NCBI RefSeq assembly: GCF_024704385.1
Contig: NZ_JAJDFX010000002.1
Location: 4,278,001 to 4,342,000 of the forward strand
Direction: 5' to 3'
Source of the DNA: Cellulomonas sp. P24
GTDB lineage: Bacteria > Actinomycetota > Actinomycetes > Actinomycetales > Cellulomonadaceae
DNA: 64,000 bases
A model generated the notes under the pieces. It ran no database searches and was not told the origin of the DNA. It saw nothing but the letters and a program-made list of their open reading frames with translations. Positions 1 to 7,632 of this stretch are shown in pieces (position 1 is the stretch's first letter; each line of letters begins with the position of its first letter). The position numbers and the translations under genes were made by a program.

Positions 1-434
1 TCGACGTCATGGCCTGGCCCGGTGGGACACCGGGGTCCGACGTCGCCGCCGTCCGGCAGAACCTCGACCTCCTGGTGGACGGTGGCGCGCTCGCCGCAGA
101 CATCGACAGCACGACGACGCGCACCTGGGGCAAGACCGTCGGCAACGCGACCTACGTCTGGCGGACCGCCCTCGGCATCCGCGCGGACGGGTCGCTGGTG
201 TTCGTCGTCGGTGACGCCCTCTCGGTCCGCACCCTGGCGACGATCGCCCGGGATGCCGGTGCCGTGCGCGCCATGGAGATGGACATCAACAAGGCCTGGA
301 CCAACTTCATCACCTACACCCACCCCGGTCCGGGGATCGCAGTACCGCACATGCTGACAGCGGACGAGCAGCCGAACCCGCGCCGCTACCTTCAGCCGTC
401 GACCCGCGACTTCGTCGCGGTCCTCTCACGATGA
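1..434 (+). CDS. Phosphodiester glycosidase family protein, C-terminal part
   Basis: The reading frame is open from the window edge (first full codon at base 3) to a TGA at 432-434, so the N-terminus lies outside the window. The visible residues (WPGGTPGSD, then VVGDALSVRTLATIARDAGAVRAMEMDIN) resemble the C-terminal half of the NAGPA-like phosphodiester glycosidase domain, found in secreted or membrane-anchored actinobacterial proteins and linked to exopolysaccharide or cell-wall glycan turnover. The substrate cannot be read from this fragment. Its stop overlaps the start of the PAP2 phosphatase gene (ATGA at 431-434), so it probably shares a transcript with the two polyprenyl-phosphate genes that follow, which supports a cell-envelope role. 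Family assignment is fairly sure; function is inferred. Confidence 0.7.
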   Translation, partial: DVMAWPGGTPGSDVAAVRQNLDLLVDGGALAADIDSTTTRTWGKTVGNATYVWRTALGIRADGSLVFVVGDALSVRTLATIARDAGAVRAMEMDINKAWTNFITYTHPGPGIAVPHMLTADEQPNPRRYLQPSTRDFVAVLSR

Positions 435-946
435 GCCTCCTTCACGACCTCGAGGTCGCCGCCGTGGTCCGCGTGCAGCGCCACGTGCCGGCCGGTGCCG
501 CCCGGCGTGGATCGCACGTCCTCGGTCGCATCGGTGAGCACGCGATCGGATGGATCGCCCTCGGCCTGCTGGGGGCGACGGCCGACCCACCGCGCCGCCG
601 GGAGTGGCTCGAGGCCACCGCGACCGTCGTCGGCGCGCACGCGGTCAGCGTCGTCCTCAAGCGGGTCGTGAGGCGCCGCCGTCCACGTGCCCCGGAGATC
701 CGTGTCCTCGACACCGCGCCGAGCGCCTGGAGCTTCCCGTCCTCGCACGCGGCGTCGACCGCGGCGGCGGCCGTCGTGTACTCCCGGCTGCTCGGGCACC
801 GGTGGTTGTGGGCGCTCGTCCCGGCCATGATGGCCAGCCGCGTCGTCCTCGGGGTCCACTACCCCAGCGACGTCGCCGCCGGGAGCGCAGTGGGGGTGGC
901 GATGGGGCGTTGGCTCGGGCCCCGACCCGTCGGCGCCCGCACGTGA
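431..946 (+). CDS. PAP2-superfamily phosphatase, probable decaprenylphosphoryl-5-phosphoribose phosphatase
   Basis: A 171-residue membrane protein with the three PAP2 acid-phosphatase signatures in order: KRVVRRRRP (KX6RP, about residues 77-85), FPSSHAAS (the PSGH box) and SRVVLGVHYPSD (SRX5HX3D). In mycobacteria the equivalent gene (Rv3807c type) sits beside the UbiA ribosyltransferase and is thought to remove the 5-phosphate from decaprenylphosphoryl-5-phosphoribose. The same neighbour is present here: this gene starts inside the stop of the glycosidase gene (ATGA) and its own stop overlaps the GTG of the ubiA-like gene (GTGA at 943-946). The phosphatase class is clear from the motifs. The specific substrate is inferred from gene order and from the DprE1/DprE2 genes just downstream; a general lipid phosphatase role is the alternative. 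Confidence 0.8.
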   Translation: MSLLHDLEVAAVVRVQRHVPAGAARRGSHVLGRIGEHAIGWIALGLLGATADPPRRREWLEATATVVGAHAVSVVLKRVVRRRRPRAPEIRVLDTAPSAWSFPSSHAASTAAAAVVYSRLLGHRWLWALVPAMMASRVVLGVHYPSDVAAGSAVGVAMGRWLGPRPVGART

Positions 947-1809
947 GACGTGCGCGCGTCCTGGTCCAGGCGTGTCGACCCCGGCAGTGGACCAAGAACG
1001 TCCTGGTGCTGACTGCGCCGGTCGTGGGCGGGGTCGCCTTCGACCCGCACGCGCTCGCCGCGATGGCCGTCGCCGTGCTCGCGTTCACGCTGGCCGCATC
1101 GGGGGTCTACCTGGTCAACGACGCCATCGACGTCGCCGTCGACCGGCTTCACCCGACCAAGCGTCGGCGACCGGTGGCCGCCGGCGCGCTGTCGGTGCGC
1201 GCCGCGTGGACCGCAGCTGCCGTTCTGCTGCCGGCGGCGCTGGTCGTGTCCGCCGCGCTGAGCTGGCAGCTGCTGGTCGTCGTCGCGGTGTATGAGGCGC
1301 TGCAGCTTGGTTACTGCCTGGGCATGAAGAATGAGCCGGTCATCGAGCTGGTGAGCGTCGCGTCCGGCTTCCTGCTGCGAGCGATCGCGGGAGGCGTCGC
1401 GACCCACGTCCCGCTCTCGCAGTGGTTCCTGATCGCGGCCGGGTTCGGATCTCTCTTCATGGCCGGCGGCAAGCGGTACGCGGAGATGCGGTCGCGGGAG
1501 GCCACCGGGGCCGAGAGCCGTCCGGTGCTCGCGCGCTACACCGCCTCCTACCTGCGGTTCGTGTGGACCCTGTCCGCCGGCGTCCTCGTGACCACCTACG
1601 CCCTCTGGGCCTTCTCGATCCGCCAGGTGACCGCGAACGAATGGAGCGTCATCTCGATCGTCCCCTTCGTGATGGCGCTGCTGAGGTATGCCGTGGACGT
1701 CGACAACGGCGCGGCCGGTGAGCCGGAAGAGGTCGTGCTCCACGACCGGGTGCTGCTCCTGCTGGGCGTCGCCTGGGCAGCGTGCCTGTCCGGGTCGGTG
1801 TATCTGTAG
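943..1809 (+). CDS. UbiA-family decaprenyl-phosphate phosphoribosyltransferase
   Basis: A 288-residue polytopic membrane protein. The start is taken at GTG 943, which overlaps the upstream stop and gives the conserved opening RPRQWTKNVLV; the open frame extends further upstream but only as a shadow of the PAP2 gene. The UbiA prenyl-diphosphate/Mg motif NDxxDxxxD is at about residues 59-67, followed by RLHPTKRRRP, closely resembling the mycobacterial enzyme (Rv3806c) that transfers phosphoribose from PRPP to decaprenyl phosphate. This is the committed step to decaprenylphosphoryl-arabinose. The next two genes, on the other strand, encode the matching epimerase pair, which makes this assignment much stronger than the UbiA fold alone. 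Quinone or heme prenyltransferase is unlikely; ctaB is separate at about 36.4 kb. Confidence 0.85.
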   Translation: MRRARVLVQACRPRQWTKNVLVLTAPVVGGVAFDPHALAAMAVAVLAFTLAASGVYLVNDAIDVAVDRLHPTKRRRPVAAGALSVRAAWTAAAVLLPAALVVSAALSWQLLVVVAVYEALQLGYCLGMKNEPVIELVSVASGFLLRAIAGGVATHVPLSQWFLIAAGFGSLFMAGGKRYAEMRSREATGAESRPVLARYTASYLRFVWTLSAGVLVTTYALWAFSIRQVTANEWSVISIVPFVMALLRYAVDVDNGAAGEPEEVVLHDRVLLLLGVAWAACLSGSVYL

Positions 1810-1827
1810 CGACGTCGATCGCAACGG

Positions 1828-2589
1828 CTAGACGGGGAGGCGGCGGAGTACCGTTCGCGGCAGGTGCCGGAGGCCGGCCATGACCCACCGCATCGTCGCG
1901 GGCGCCCATACCCGGTCACGGCCCGCGCGCAACGCCTCGACCACGGCGTCCGCGACCTGGTCGGCGGTCTGCGACAACGGCGCAGCGCGAAGCCCTTCGG
2001 TCATCCGCGTCCGGACGAACCCGGGGCGCACGACGAGCACGTCGACGCCGTACGGGGAGAGCGCCTCGCCGAGGCCGCTGAAGAACGCGTCCATGCCCGC
2101 CTTGGTGGCTCCGTAGACGAAGTTCGACCGGCGCGCCAGCTCGCCGGCGACGGACGAGAACGCGACGACGGTCCCGTGACCTTGTGCGCGCAGCCCGGCG
2201 GCCACCAGCACCCCGCAACCCACCGCGGCGGTGAAGTTCACCTGCGCCAGCTCGAGGGCGACGTCGAGCTCCTGCCACGCAAGCTCCTGGTCGCCCAGCA
2301 CGCCGAAGGCGACCAGGACGACGTCGACATCGTGACCTGAATCGAACGCCTCGCCGATCGCTGCCTCGTAGGACGCCCGGTCGCTCACGTCCAGGTCGAC
2401 CTCGGTGACCTCGAGGCCGCGCGTGACCAACCGACCGGCCGCGGCGGAACGTCGGGGGCCGGGCCGTGCGGCGAGCGTCACCTCGGTCCCCTGGCGTCCC
2501 TGTGTCATGCGGGTGACCGTCGCGAGTGCGATCTCCGACGTTCCCCCCAGGACGAGGATGCGTTGCACGTTGCCGATGGCGTCCTTCAC
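1828..2589 (-). CDS. dprE2: Decaprenylphospho-beta-D-erythro-pentofuranosid-2-ulose 2-reductase (DprE2)
   Basis: A 253-residue short-chain dehydrogenase. The start is GTG 2589, which overlaps the DprE1 stop (GTGA) and gives the N-terminus VKDAIGNVQRILVLGGTSEI, typical of mycobacterial DprE2. The nucleotide-binding loop is GGTSEIA (about residues 15-21) and the catalytic pair is YGATK. With DprE1 it converts decaprenylphosphoryl-ribose to the arabinose epimer: DprE1 oxidises C2 and DprE2 reduces the keto intermediate with NADH. The open frame reaches upstream to 2661, but those codons lie inside dprE1. The gene converges on the ubiA-like gene with only an 18-base gap, so all four polyprenyl-phosphoribose steps lie within about 3.5 kb. 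Confidence 0.88.
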   Translation of the reverse strand: MKDAIGNVQRILVLGGTSEIALATVTRMTQGRQGTEVTLAARPGPRRSAAAGRLVTRGLEVTEVDLDVSDRASYEAAIGEAFDSGHDVDVVLVAFGVLGDQELAWQELDVALELAQVNFTAAVGCGVLVAAGLRAQGHGTVVAFSSVAGELARRSNFVYGATKAGMDAFFSGLGEALSPYGVDVLVVRPGFVRTRMTEGLRAAPLSQTADQVADAVVEALRAGRDRVWAPATMRWVMAGLRHLPRTVLRRLPV

Positions 2590-3932
2590 AGGTCGAGCCT
2601 CCTTGCCAGGTCTGAGGTGAACACTCCATGCGGATCCGCGTCCGCGCGGATCGCCCGCCACTCGTCCAGCCGCGGGTACATCTGAGCGATCGCGGACGCC
2701 GGGAGCCGGGAGTCCTTCGCGAGGTACAGCCTGCCGCCGGCGCCGAGCACGAGGGCGTCGAGGCGCTCGAGCAGGCCACCGAGCACAGCAGCACCGACGG
2801 GCAGGTCGAGCGCGAGGGTCCAGCCGGGTGTCGGGAACGAGAGATGACCGTCATCCGCCGCGCCGAACCGCTTGAGGACCGCGAGGAAGGACGCCTGCCT
2901 CGACTCGCTCAGCAGCTCGAGGCATCGGCGCAGAGTCTCCTCGGCGCCGAACGGCACCACGAGCTGGTACTGCAGGAAGCCGCGCGGGCCATAGATCCGG
3001 TTCCATTGCGCGCCGGCGACGAGCAGGTGGAAGAACGACGCGATGCTCTGCACCTCGCCCCGACGCTCGCGGGGCGCCTTGCGGTACCACGCTTCGTTGA
3101 ACGCGGTCACGGTCGCCCGGTTCAGCAGTCCGCTCGGGAAGACCGGCGGTGCGACAGCGAGCTGGTGCGGGCGGAACTCGGTGGCCCGGTCCCGTCGCCG
3201 GGACGGCAGCTGGTCGCGTCTGGCCGACCATCCCCGGGTGAGGACCGAACGCCCGAGCGCGGACCCACCCGCAAGGCAGTCGATCCAGGCGACGGAGTAG
3301 GTGTACCGGTGGTCGCCCTCGGTCATCCGCGCCAGGAGGTCCTCAAGGTCGTGGCACCGCTCGGTGTCCACGATGCAGAAGGCCGACTCCACACGCGTCA
3401 TCTGCACGGTGGCGCGCAGGATCACGCCCGTGAGCCCCATGCCGCCGACAGTCGCCCAGAACAGCGCGTCCTGCGGGGTCAGGCGCTTGACGCTCCCGTC
3501 GGCGACCATGAGGTCGATCGACGAGACGTGCTGCCCGAAGCTGCCGTCGACGTGGTGGTTCTTGCCGTGGACGTCCGCGGCGAGGGCTCCACCGACGGTC
3601 ACCTGCCTCGTCCCTGGCGTGACCGGGACGAACAGCCCGAGCGGCAGCAGCAGGCGCATGAGCTGATCGAGGCTTGCTCCCGCCTCGACCTCGACCTCTG
3701 CGGACTCGACGTCGACCCGGAGGACTCGGTCGCGGCCGGTCACGTCGAGGACGACTCCCCCGGCGTTCTGGGCGGCGTCCCCGTAGCTGCGTCCGAGCCC
3801 GCGCGCGACGACACCGCGTCGGTCGGCGCCGGTGATCACCCGACGAATCGCGTCATCGTCGGTGGCGGGGACGACCGTCGCGACGCTCGGGCTCGTGCGC
3901 CCCCATCCGGTCAGCGCGCGCCGAGCGCTCAC
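2586..3932 (-). CDS. dprE1: Decaprenylphosphoryl-beta-D-ribose oxidase (DprE1)
   Basis: A 448-residue FAD-dependent oxidase of the VAO/PCMH type, close to the 461 residues of the mycobacterial enzyme. Visible motifs: GLGRSYGD (FAD loop, near residue 45), VTVGGALAADVHGKNHH (near residue 120, containing the conserved FAD-contact histidine), FWATVGGMGLTG, FLQYQLVVPFG, and LYLAKDSR with the active-site lysine at about residue 406. The start is GTG 3932 behind a strong GGAGGAG. At the position of mycobacterial Cys387, the covalent target of benzothiazinones, this protein has Ala374 (context GWTLALDLP). The enzyme oxidises the C2 hydroxyl of decaprenylphosphoryl-ribose, acting in the envelope. The stop overlaps dprE2, so the pair is co-translated. 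Confidence 0.9.
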   Translation of the reverse strand: MSARRALTGWGRTSPSVATVVPATDDDAIRRVITGADRRGVVARGLGRSYGDAAQNAGGVVLDVTGRDRVLRVDVESAEVEVEAGASLDQLMRLLLPLGLFVPVTPGTRQVTVGGALAADVHGKNHHVDGSFGQHVSSIDLMVADGSVKRLTPQDALFWATVGGMGLTGVILRATVQMTRVESAFCIVDTERCHDLEDLLARMTEGDHRYTYSVAWIDCLAGGSALGRSVLTRGWSARRDQLPSRRRDRATEFRPHQLAVAPPVFPSGLLNRATVTAFNEAWYRKAPRERRGEVQSIASFFHLLVAGAQWNRIYGPRGFLQYQLVVPFGAEETLRRCLELLSESRQASFLAVLKRFGAADDGHLSFPTPGWTLALDLPVGAAVLGGLLERLDALVLGAGGRLYLAKDSRLPASAIAQMYPRLDEWRAIRADADPHGVFTSDLARRLDL

Positions 3933-4135
3933 GTCTCCTCCTCCGGTGGTCTCCGCGGTGCGGATGCAGGTGATCGTGGCAGAGGACCCTGAGCAGGTTC
4001 CCAGGTTCGACGGCGAGGCACCCGGCCCTCCCCCAGCACCGTGTGCGATAGTGCCCCTCGGTCAGGATCTGCAGGTCGCAGGCCGGGCGCACGGTCGCGC
4101 ACCGCGCCGGCCAGCACAACCCGAGGTGTGTACCG

Positions 4136-5491
4136 ATGAGGCATAGCCCCGCGCGATGGTCGCTCGCCCGACGCCTGATCGGGATCGGTGCGGCGGTCCC
4201 CGTTCTCCTCACCGCCCTCGCGGGACCGGCGACGGCCGACAGCTACGACGCGCAGCGGCATGCTCTCGAGGCCCAGCTCGCGCAGGCGACCCAGGTGGCC
4301 GATCAGCTCGACGCCTCGCTCAAGACGGTCGACACCCAGCTCAGCACGGCCCAGAGCGCGCTGCAGACCACCGAGTCGAATCTGGCCACGGCACAGGCCG
4401 GTCTCCGCTCCGCCCAGGACACCCTGGCGACGTCGCAGCGCGAGGAGCTCCTGATCGCCAACCGGCTCAAGGACGCCGAGGCTCAGGTGACGACGCTGAC
4501 GGCGAAGGTCAGCTCCGATGCGTCTCGCACGGCGAAGACTCACGCGGCAGTCGGGCAGATGGCCCGGCAGGCGTATCAGGGCCGCGGGTCGACGAGCACC
4601 GTCGCGCTGGTGCTCGGCGCCCAGAGCGCCCAAGACGCCGTCGACCAGTTCGAGATGGTCTCGACGGGTCTCCGCGTGCAGGCCACCGTCCTCGCACAGC
4701 TACGTCAGGTCGATGCGGAGAACAGGAACGACCAGGCTCGCCTTGACGCCGTCAAGGCTGCTGTCACCACCCTCAAGGTCCAGGCGGACCAGAAGCTCGC
4801 CGTGGCCGCGTCGGCGGAGGCAGACGCGGCTGCGAAGACCACCGAGATCCAGAATCTCGCGGCCACGCAGACGACCCAGCTGGCGTCGGTGAAGGCCCTG
4901 CGCTCGACCTACCTCGCCCAGCAGGCCCAGAACACCAAGGAACGCCAGGTGATCTCGAACTCTCTTGCCGACATCATCGCGAAGCAGCGTGCGGCGCAGG
5001 CCGCGGCAGGGCAGGCCACGAGCTGCACGGCCGGCGCGCCCGCCGGCGGTGGGCCCGGTGCGGCACTACCGAGCTCGATCGGGCGCTTCTCCGGTCAGCA
5101 GATCGTGAACGCGGCCCAGGTGATCATCGCGGCGAACGACCTCGGCGTCGATCTCCGCGGTCAGGCGATCGGCATGATGACCGCGATCGGCGAGTCGAAC
5201 CTCGTGAACGTCAATTACGGCGATCTTGCAGGGCCGGACAGCCGAGGCCTGTTCCAGCAGCGGGCGAACGGTGCCTGGGGCTCGTACGCGGACCGGATGA
5301 ACCCGCGCATCGCCGCGACGAACTTCTTCCGGGCACTGCTCGGCGTCCCCGGGTGGCAGTCCATGGCGCCGACCCTGGCGGCCCATGCGGTGCAGCGCAA
5401 CGCCGACCCGTACTACTACACGCCGTACTGGGGCGAAGGGGTCCAGATCGTCGGAGTGCTGAGCGGGTACCCGAACCTCACGTGCCAGTAG
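4136..5491 (+). CDS. Secreted coiled-coil protein with C-terminal lysozyme-like/transglycosylase-like region
   Basis: A 451-residue protein behind GAGGTG and an ATG at 4136. The N-terminus is a signal peptide (RRLIGIGAAVPVLLTALAGPATA, likely cut after ATA near residue 34). Residues of about 40-290 form a long Ala/Gln-rich heptad coiled coil, of the kind found in the N-terminal regions of RipA/PcsB-like peptidoglycan hydrolase partners. A linker with Gly/Ala/Pro follows, then about 140 residues (FSGQQIVNAAQVIIAANDLGVDLRGQ, IGMMTAIGESNLVNVNYGD, RGLFQQR, YYYTPYWG) that look like an actinobacterial lytic-transglycosylase or lysozyme-like fold; the Glu in IGESNL is the candidate catalytic acid. 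The enzymatic role is inferred; secretion and coiled coil are directly visible. Its end overlaps the end of the convergent MFS gene by 14 bases. Confidence 0.65.
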   Translation: MRHSPARWSLARRLIGIGAAVPVLLTALAGPATADSYDAQRHALEAQLAQATQVADQLDASLKTVDTQLSTAQSALQTTESNLATAQAGLRSAQDTLATSQREELLIANRLKDAEAQVTTLTAKVSSDASRTAKTHAAVGQMARQAYQGRGSTSTVALVLGAQSAQDAVDQFEMVSTGLRVQATVLAQLRQVDAENRNDQARLDAVKAAVTTLKVQADQKLAVAASAEADAAAKTTEIQNLAATQTTQLASVKALRSTYLAQQAQNTKERQVISNSLADIIAKQRAAQAAAGQATSCTAGAPAGGGPGAALPSSIGRFSGQQIVNAAQVIIAANDLGVDLRGQAIGMMTAIGESNLVNVNYGDLAGPDSRGLFQQRANGAWGSYADRMNPRIAATNFFRALLGVPGWQSMAPTLAAHAVQRNADPYYYTPYWGEGVQIVGVLSGYPNLTCQ

Positions 5492-6728
5492 GCGTGTGCC
5501 CGGTAGACCCAGCGGGAACGGCTGCCGCGAGCCGCGTCTCGGGCATGGGGACCGTGGTGGCGACGGCGATCGCGGAGACCGCAGCGGTCGCAAGGAACGC
5601 CACCTCGAAAGACGCCGCATCGACCAGCGCACCGGCGACGAGCGGGCCGATGAACGCACCGGCGTCCGACGCCATCTGGAAGGCGGCGACAGGCGTGCCT
5701 CCGCGCCCCCCGATCACGTCGCCAACCACCGCCGAGGTCGACACGCCCAGCAACGCCGAACCGACCCCGTAGAGGGCCATCGCGACCAGGAACAGCGGCG
5801 CGCTGCCGGCCACGGCCATCGTGACGGCCGCCAGGAGTGCGACCACTGCACCGGCCCGTAGGAAGGGACGCCGTCCGCGCGTGTCGACCAGTCGGCCGGC
5901 CGGTACCAAGGTGATCGCCTGGACCACCGCGGACACGACGAGCCCCGCGCCCGTCCACGACGCACCCAACCGAAGGCCCTCGACGACGAACAGCGGGATG
6001 AGCGAGGAACGGACCCCGAAGATCGCCCAGCCGACGGCGAAGTTGTTGACGACAGCCGCACGGTAGGCGGCGCTGCGGAGAGCATCGCCCAACGACGTGG
6101 GTGAGTGGCCGGCGGTCCCGGCAGCGACCTCATGCTCACGCAACGACGTACGTGCCAGGAACACCGTCGCGACGGCGCCGGCGACGAGCAGCGTCGCCGC
6201 GTACACGAAGAACGGCGCGCGCAGCGACCATGCGGTCAGCGGGCCGCCGAACGCGGGCCCGGCGATCCCGCCGAGCAGGAACCCCGTCTGGTACGTCCCT
6301 GTTGCACGCCCCCGCTGGTCGGGCGCAACCACTCGGAGAAGCAGCGCGAACGACGACACCGTGAACATCGCCGACCCGAACCCGCCGATCCCCCGCAGTA
6401 CGAGCAGCTGGAGGTAGTCCCCCGACAGCCCGGCCAGCAGGCTCGAGACGCCGACGATCCCGATGCCGACGGCGAGCACCGTCCGTTCGCCGAGCCGGTT
6501 GACCATCCGGCCGGCCACCGGTGCCGAGACGAAACGGACGAGTGCGAAGACCGAGATGACCGCCCCAGCCGCGAAGTTGGAGACGCCGAAGTCCTTCGCG
6601 AACACCGGGATCGCCGGGGCGACGATCCCGAATCCGAGGGCGACGGAGAACGCCACGGCCGTGAGGACTGCGACCTCGGGCGGAAGCGATCGGAAGGGAT
6701 GGCGGAGGGGGCGCATACGGGTGCCCAT
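5478..6728 (-). CDS. MFS transporter, drug-efflux type
   Basis: A 416-residue protein with about 12 hydrophobic segments. The motif-A-like sequence GRMVNRLGERTVLAVG follows TM2, and a second half repeat GRLVDTRGRRPFLRAG follows TM8, as expected for the major facilitator superfamily. PDQRGRATGTYQTGFLLGGIAGPAFGG (TM4-5) resembles the antiporter motif C region of the DHA1 drug:H+ group. The substrate cannot be read from sequence. ATG 6728 is used, but ATG 6716, with GGATGGG just upstream, is an equally good start. The gene is monocistronic, convergent with the secreted coiled-coil gene and divergent from the small polytopic gene at 6824. Confidence 0.75.
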   Translation of the reverse strand: MGTRMRPLRHPFRSLPPEVAVLTAVAFSVALGFGIVAPAIPVFAKDFGVSNFAAGAVISVFALVRFVSAPVAGRMVNRLGERTVLAVGIGIVGVSSLLAGLSGDYLQLLVLRGIGGFGSAMFTVSSFALLLRVVAPDQRGRATGTYQTGFLLGGIAGPAFGGPLTAWSLRAPFFVYAATLLVAGAVATVFLARTSLREHEVAAGTAGHSPTSLGDALRSAAYRAAVVNNFAVGWAIFGVRSSLIPLFVVEGLRLGASWTGAGLVVSAVVQAITLVPAGRLVDTRGRRPFLRAGAVVALLAAVTMAVAGSAPLFLVAMALYGVGSALLGVSTSAVVGDVIGGRGGTPVAAFQMASDAGAFIGPLVAGALVDAASFEVAFLATAAVSAIAVATTVPMPETRLAAAVPAGSTGHTPTGT

Positions 6729-6823
6729 CCTGTCAGATCACCGATCGTGCGGATGCACTCGCTACCCTCGTCCGCGGGGCCGACATCGCCCAGGTCCGTC
6801 CGTCGTCCTGCAAGGGGTTCACC

Positions 6824-7483
6824 GTGGTCCTGTTTCTGACGATGCTGAGCGGTATCGCGTGGACGGTCGTCTACATCGACTCGATCAGGATCGGGTTCGC
6901 GGCGAGGACCTACGCGATGCCCGTCGCCGCGCTCGCCCTCAACATCGCCTGGGAGGCGATCTACTCGCTGCACGGGCTGACGACGGGCGTCTCCGCGCAG
7001 GCCGTCATCAACGTCGTCTGGGCCGTCGCGGACGTGCTGATCGTCGTCACCTTCGTCCGCTTCGGTCGACGTGAGCTGCCCGCCTTCGTGTCCCGCGGGA
7101 TGTTCGTGGTCGGCAGCGTCGGGATGTTCGGTGCGGCGCTGGCCGTGCAGCTGTTGTTCATCGACGAGTTCGGCTGGGACCAGGGTTCCGGTTACGCGGC
7201 GTTCCTGCAGAACCTGCTGATGTCCGGACTGTTCATCGCCATGTTCGTCGCGCGCGGTGGGGCGCGCGGCCAGACCCTCCTGATCGCTGTCAGCAAGTGG
7301 ATCGGTACGCTCGCGCCGACGATCGCCTTCGGCGCGATGGAGCACAACGCTTTCGTCCTCGGGATCGGCCTGCTGTGCAGCGTCTTCGATCTCGCCTACA
7401 TCGGGCTGATCGTGTGGGCCAGGACGAGGCCCCTGGCCCTGACCGACCCGGTTGCCGCGTCGCCGACGCCCATCCCTGCGTGA
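6824..7483 (+). CDS. Small seven-TM protein resembling Pyr4/PaxB-type transmembrane terpene cyclases
   Basis: A 219-residue, very hydrophobic protein with about seven membrane segments and almost no extramembrane domain; GTG 6824 follows AAGGGG. It resembles the membrane-embedded meroterpenoid/terpene cyclase family known from fungal PaxB and Pyr4 and from some Streptomyces proteins. The second segment ends in PVAALALNIAWEAIYSL, with a glutamate at residue 44, and the last segment is SVFDLAYIGLIVW, with an aspartate at residue 189. The family's two essential acidic residues sit in these helices. No prenyltransferase or epoxidase gene for a meroterpenoid pathway is adjacent, so bacterial members like this may have another substrate or role. 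The membrane topology is clear; family membership is by recognition, and enzymatic function is inference. Confidence 0.5.
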   Translation: MVLFLTMLSGIAWTVVYIDSIRIGFAARTYAMPVAALALNIAWEAIYSLHGLTTGVSAQAVINVVWAVADVLIVVTFVRFGRRELPAFVSRGMFVVGSVGMFGAALAVQLLFIDEFGWDQGSGYAAFLQNLLMSGLFIAMFVARGGARGQTLLIAVSKWIGTLAPTIAFGAMEHNAFVLGIGLLCSVFDLAYIGLIVWARTRPLALTDPVAASPTPIPA

Positions 7484-7574
7484 ACCCGCCGGTCTGAACC
7501 CGGCTGCTCCTGCCAGGGCACGGCGCAGGCGCTGGCGCGCACCTGCGTGGGCAACCGCGTCGCCCGGAACGCCG

Positions 7575-7614
7575 GCACGGCGGCCTCCGCGTCGTTCCGC
7601 GGAAGCCGCCGTGC
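7575..7614. terminator. GC-rich two-part hairpin between convergent genes
   Basis: The arms GCACGGCGGC (7575-7584) and GCCGCCGTGC (7605-7614) pair perfectly. Inside them TCCGCG (7586-7591) pairs with CGCGGA (7598-7603), leaving a six-base loop. It lies just past the stop of the oxidoreductase operon and past the end of the convergent small membrane gene. It could end transcription from both sides, although no T-tract follows. Confidence 0.5.
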
Positions 7615-7632
7615 ACTGGTCGATCGCGAGGC

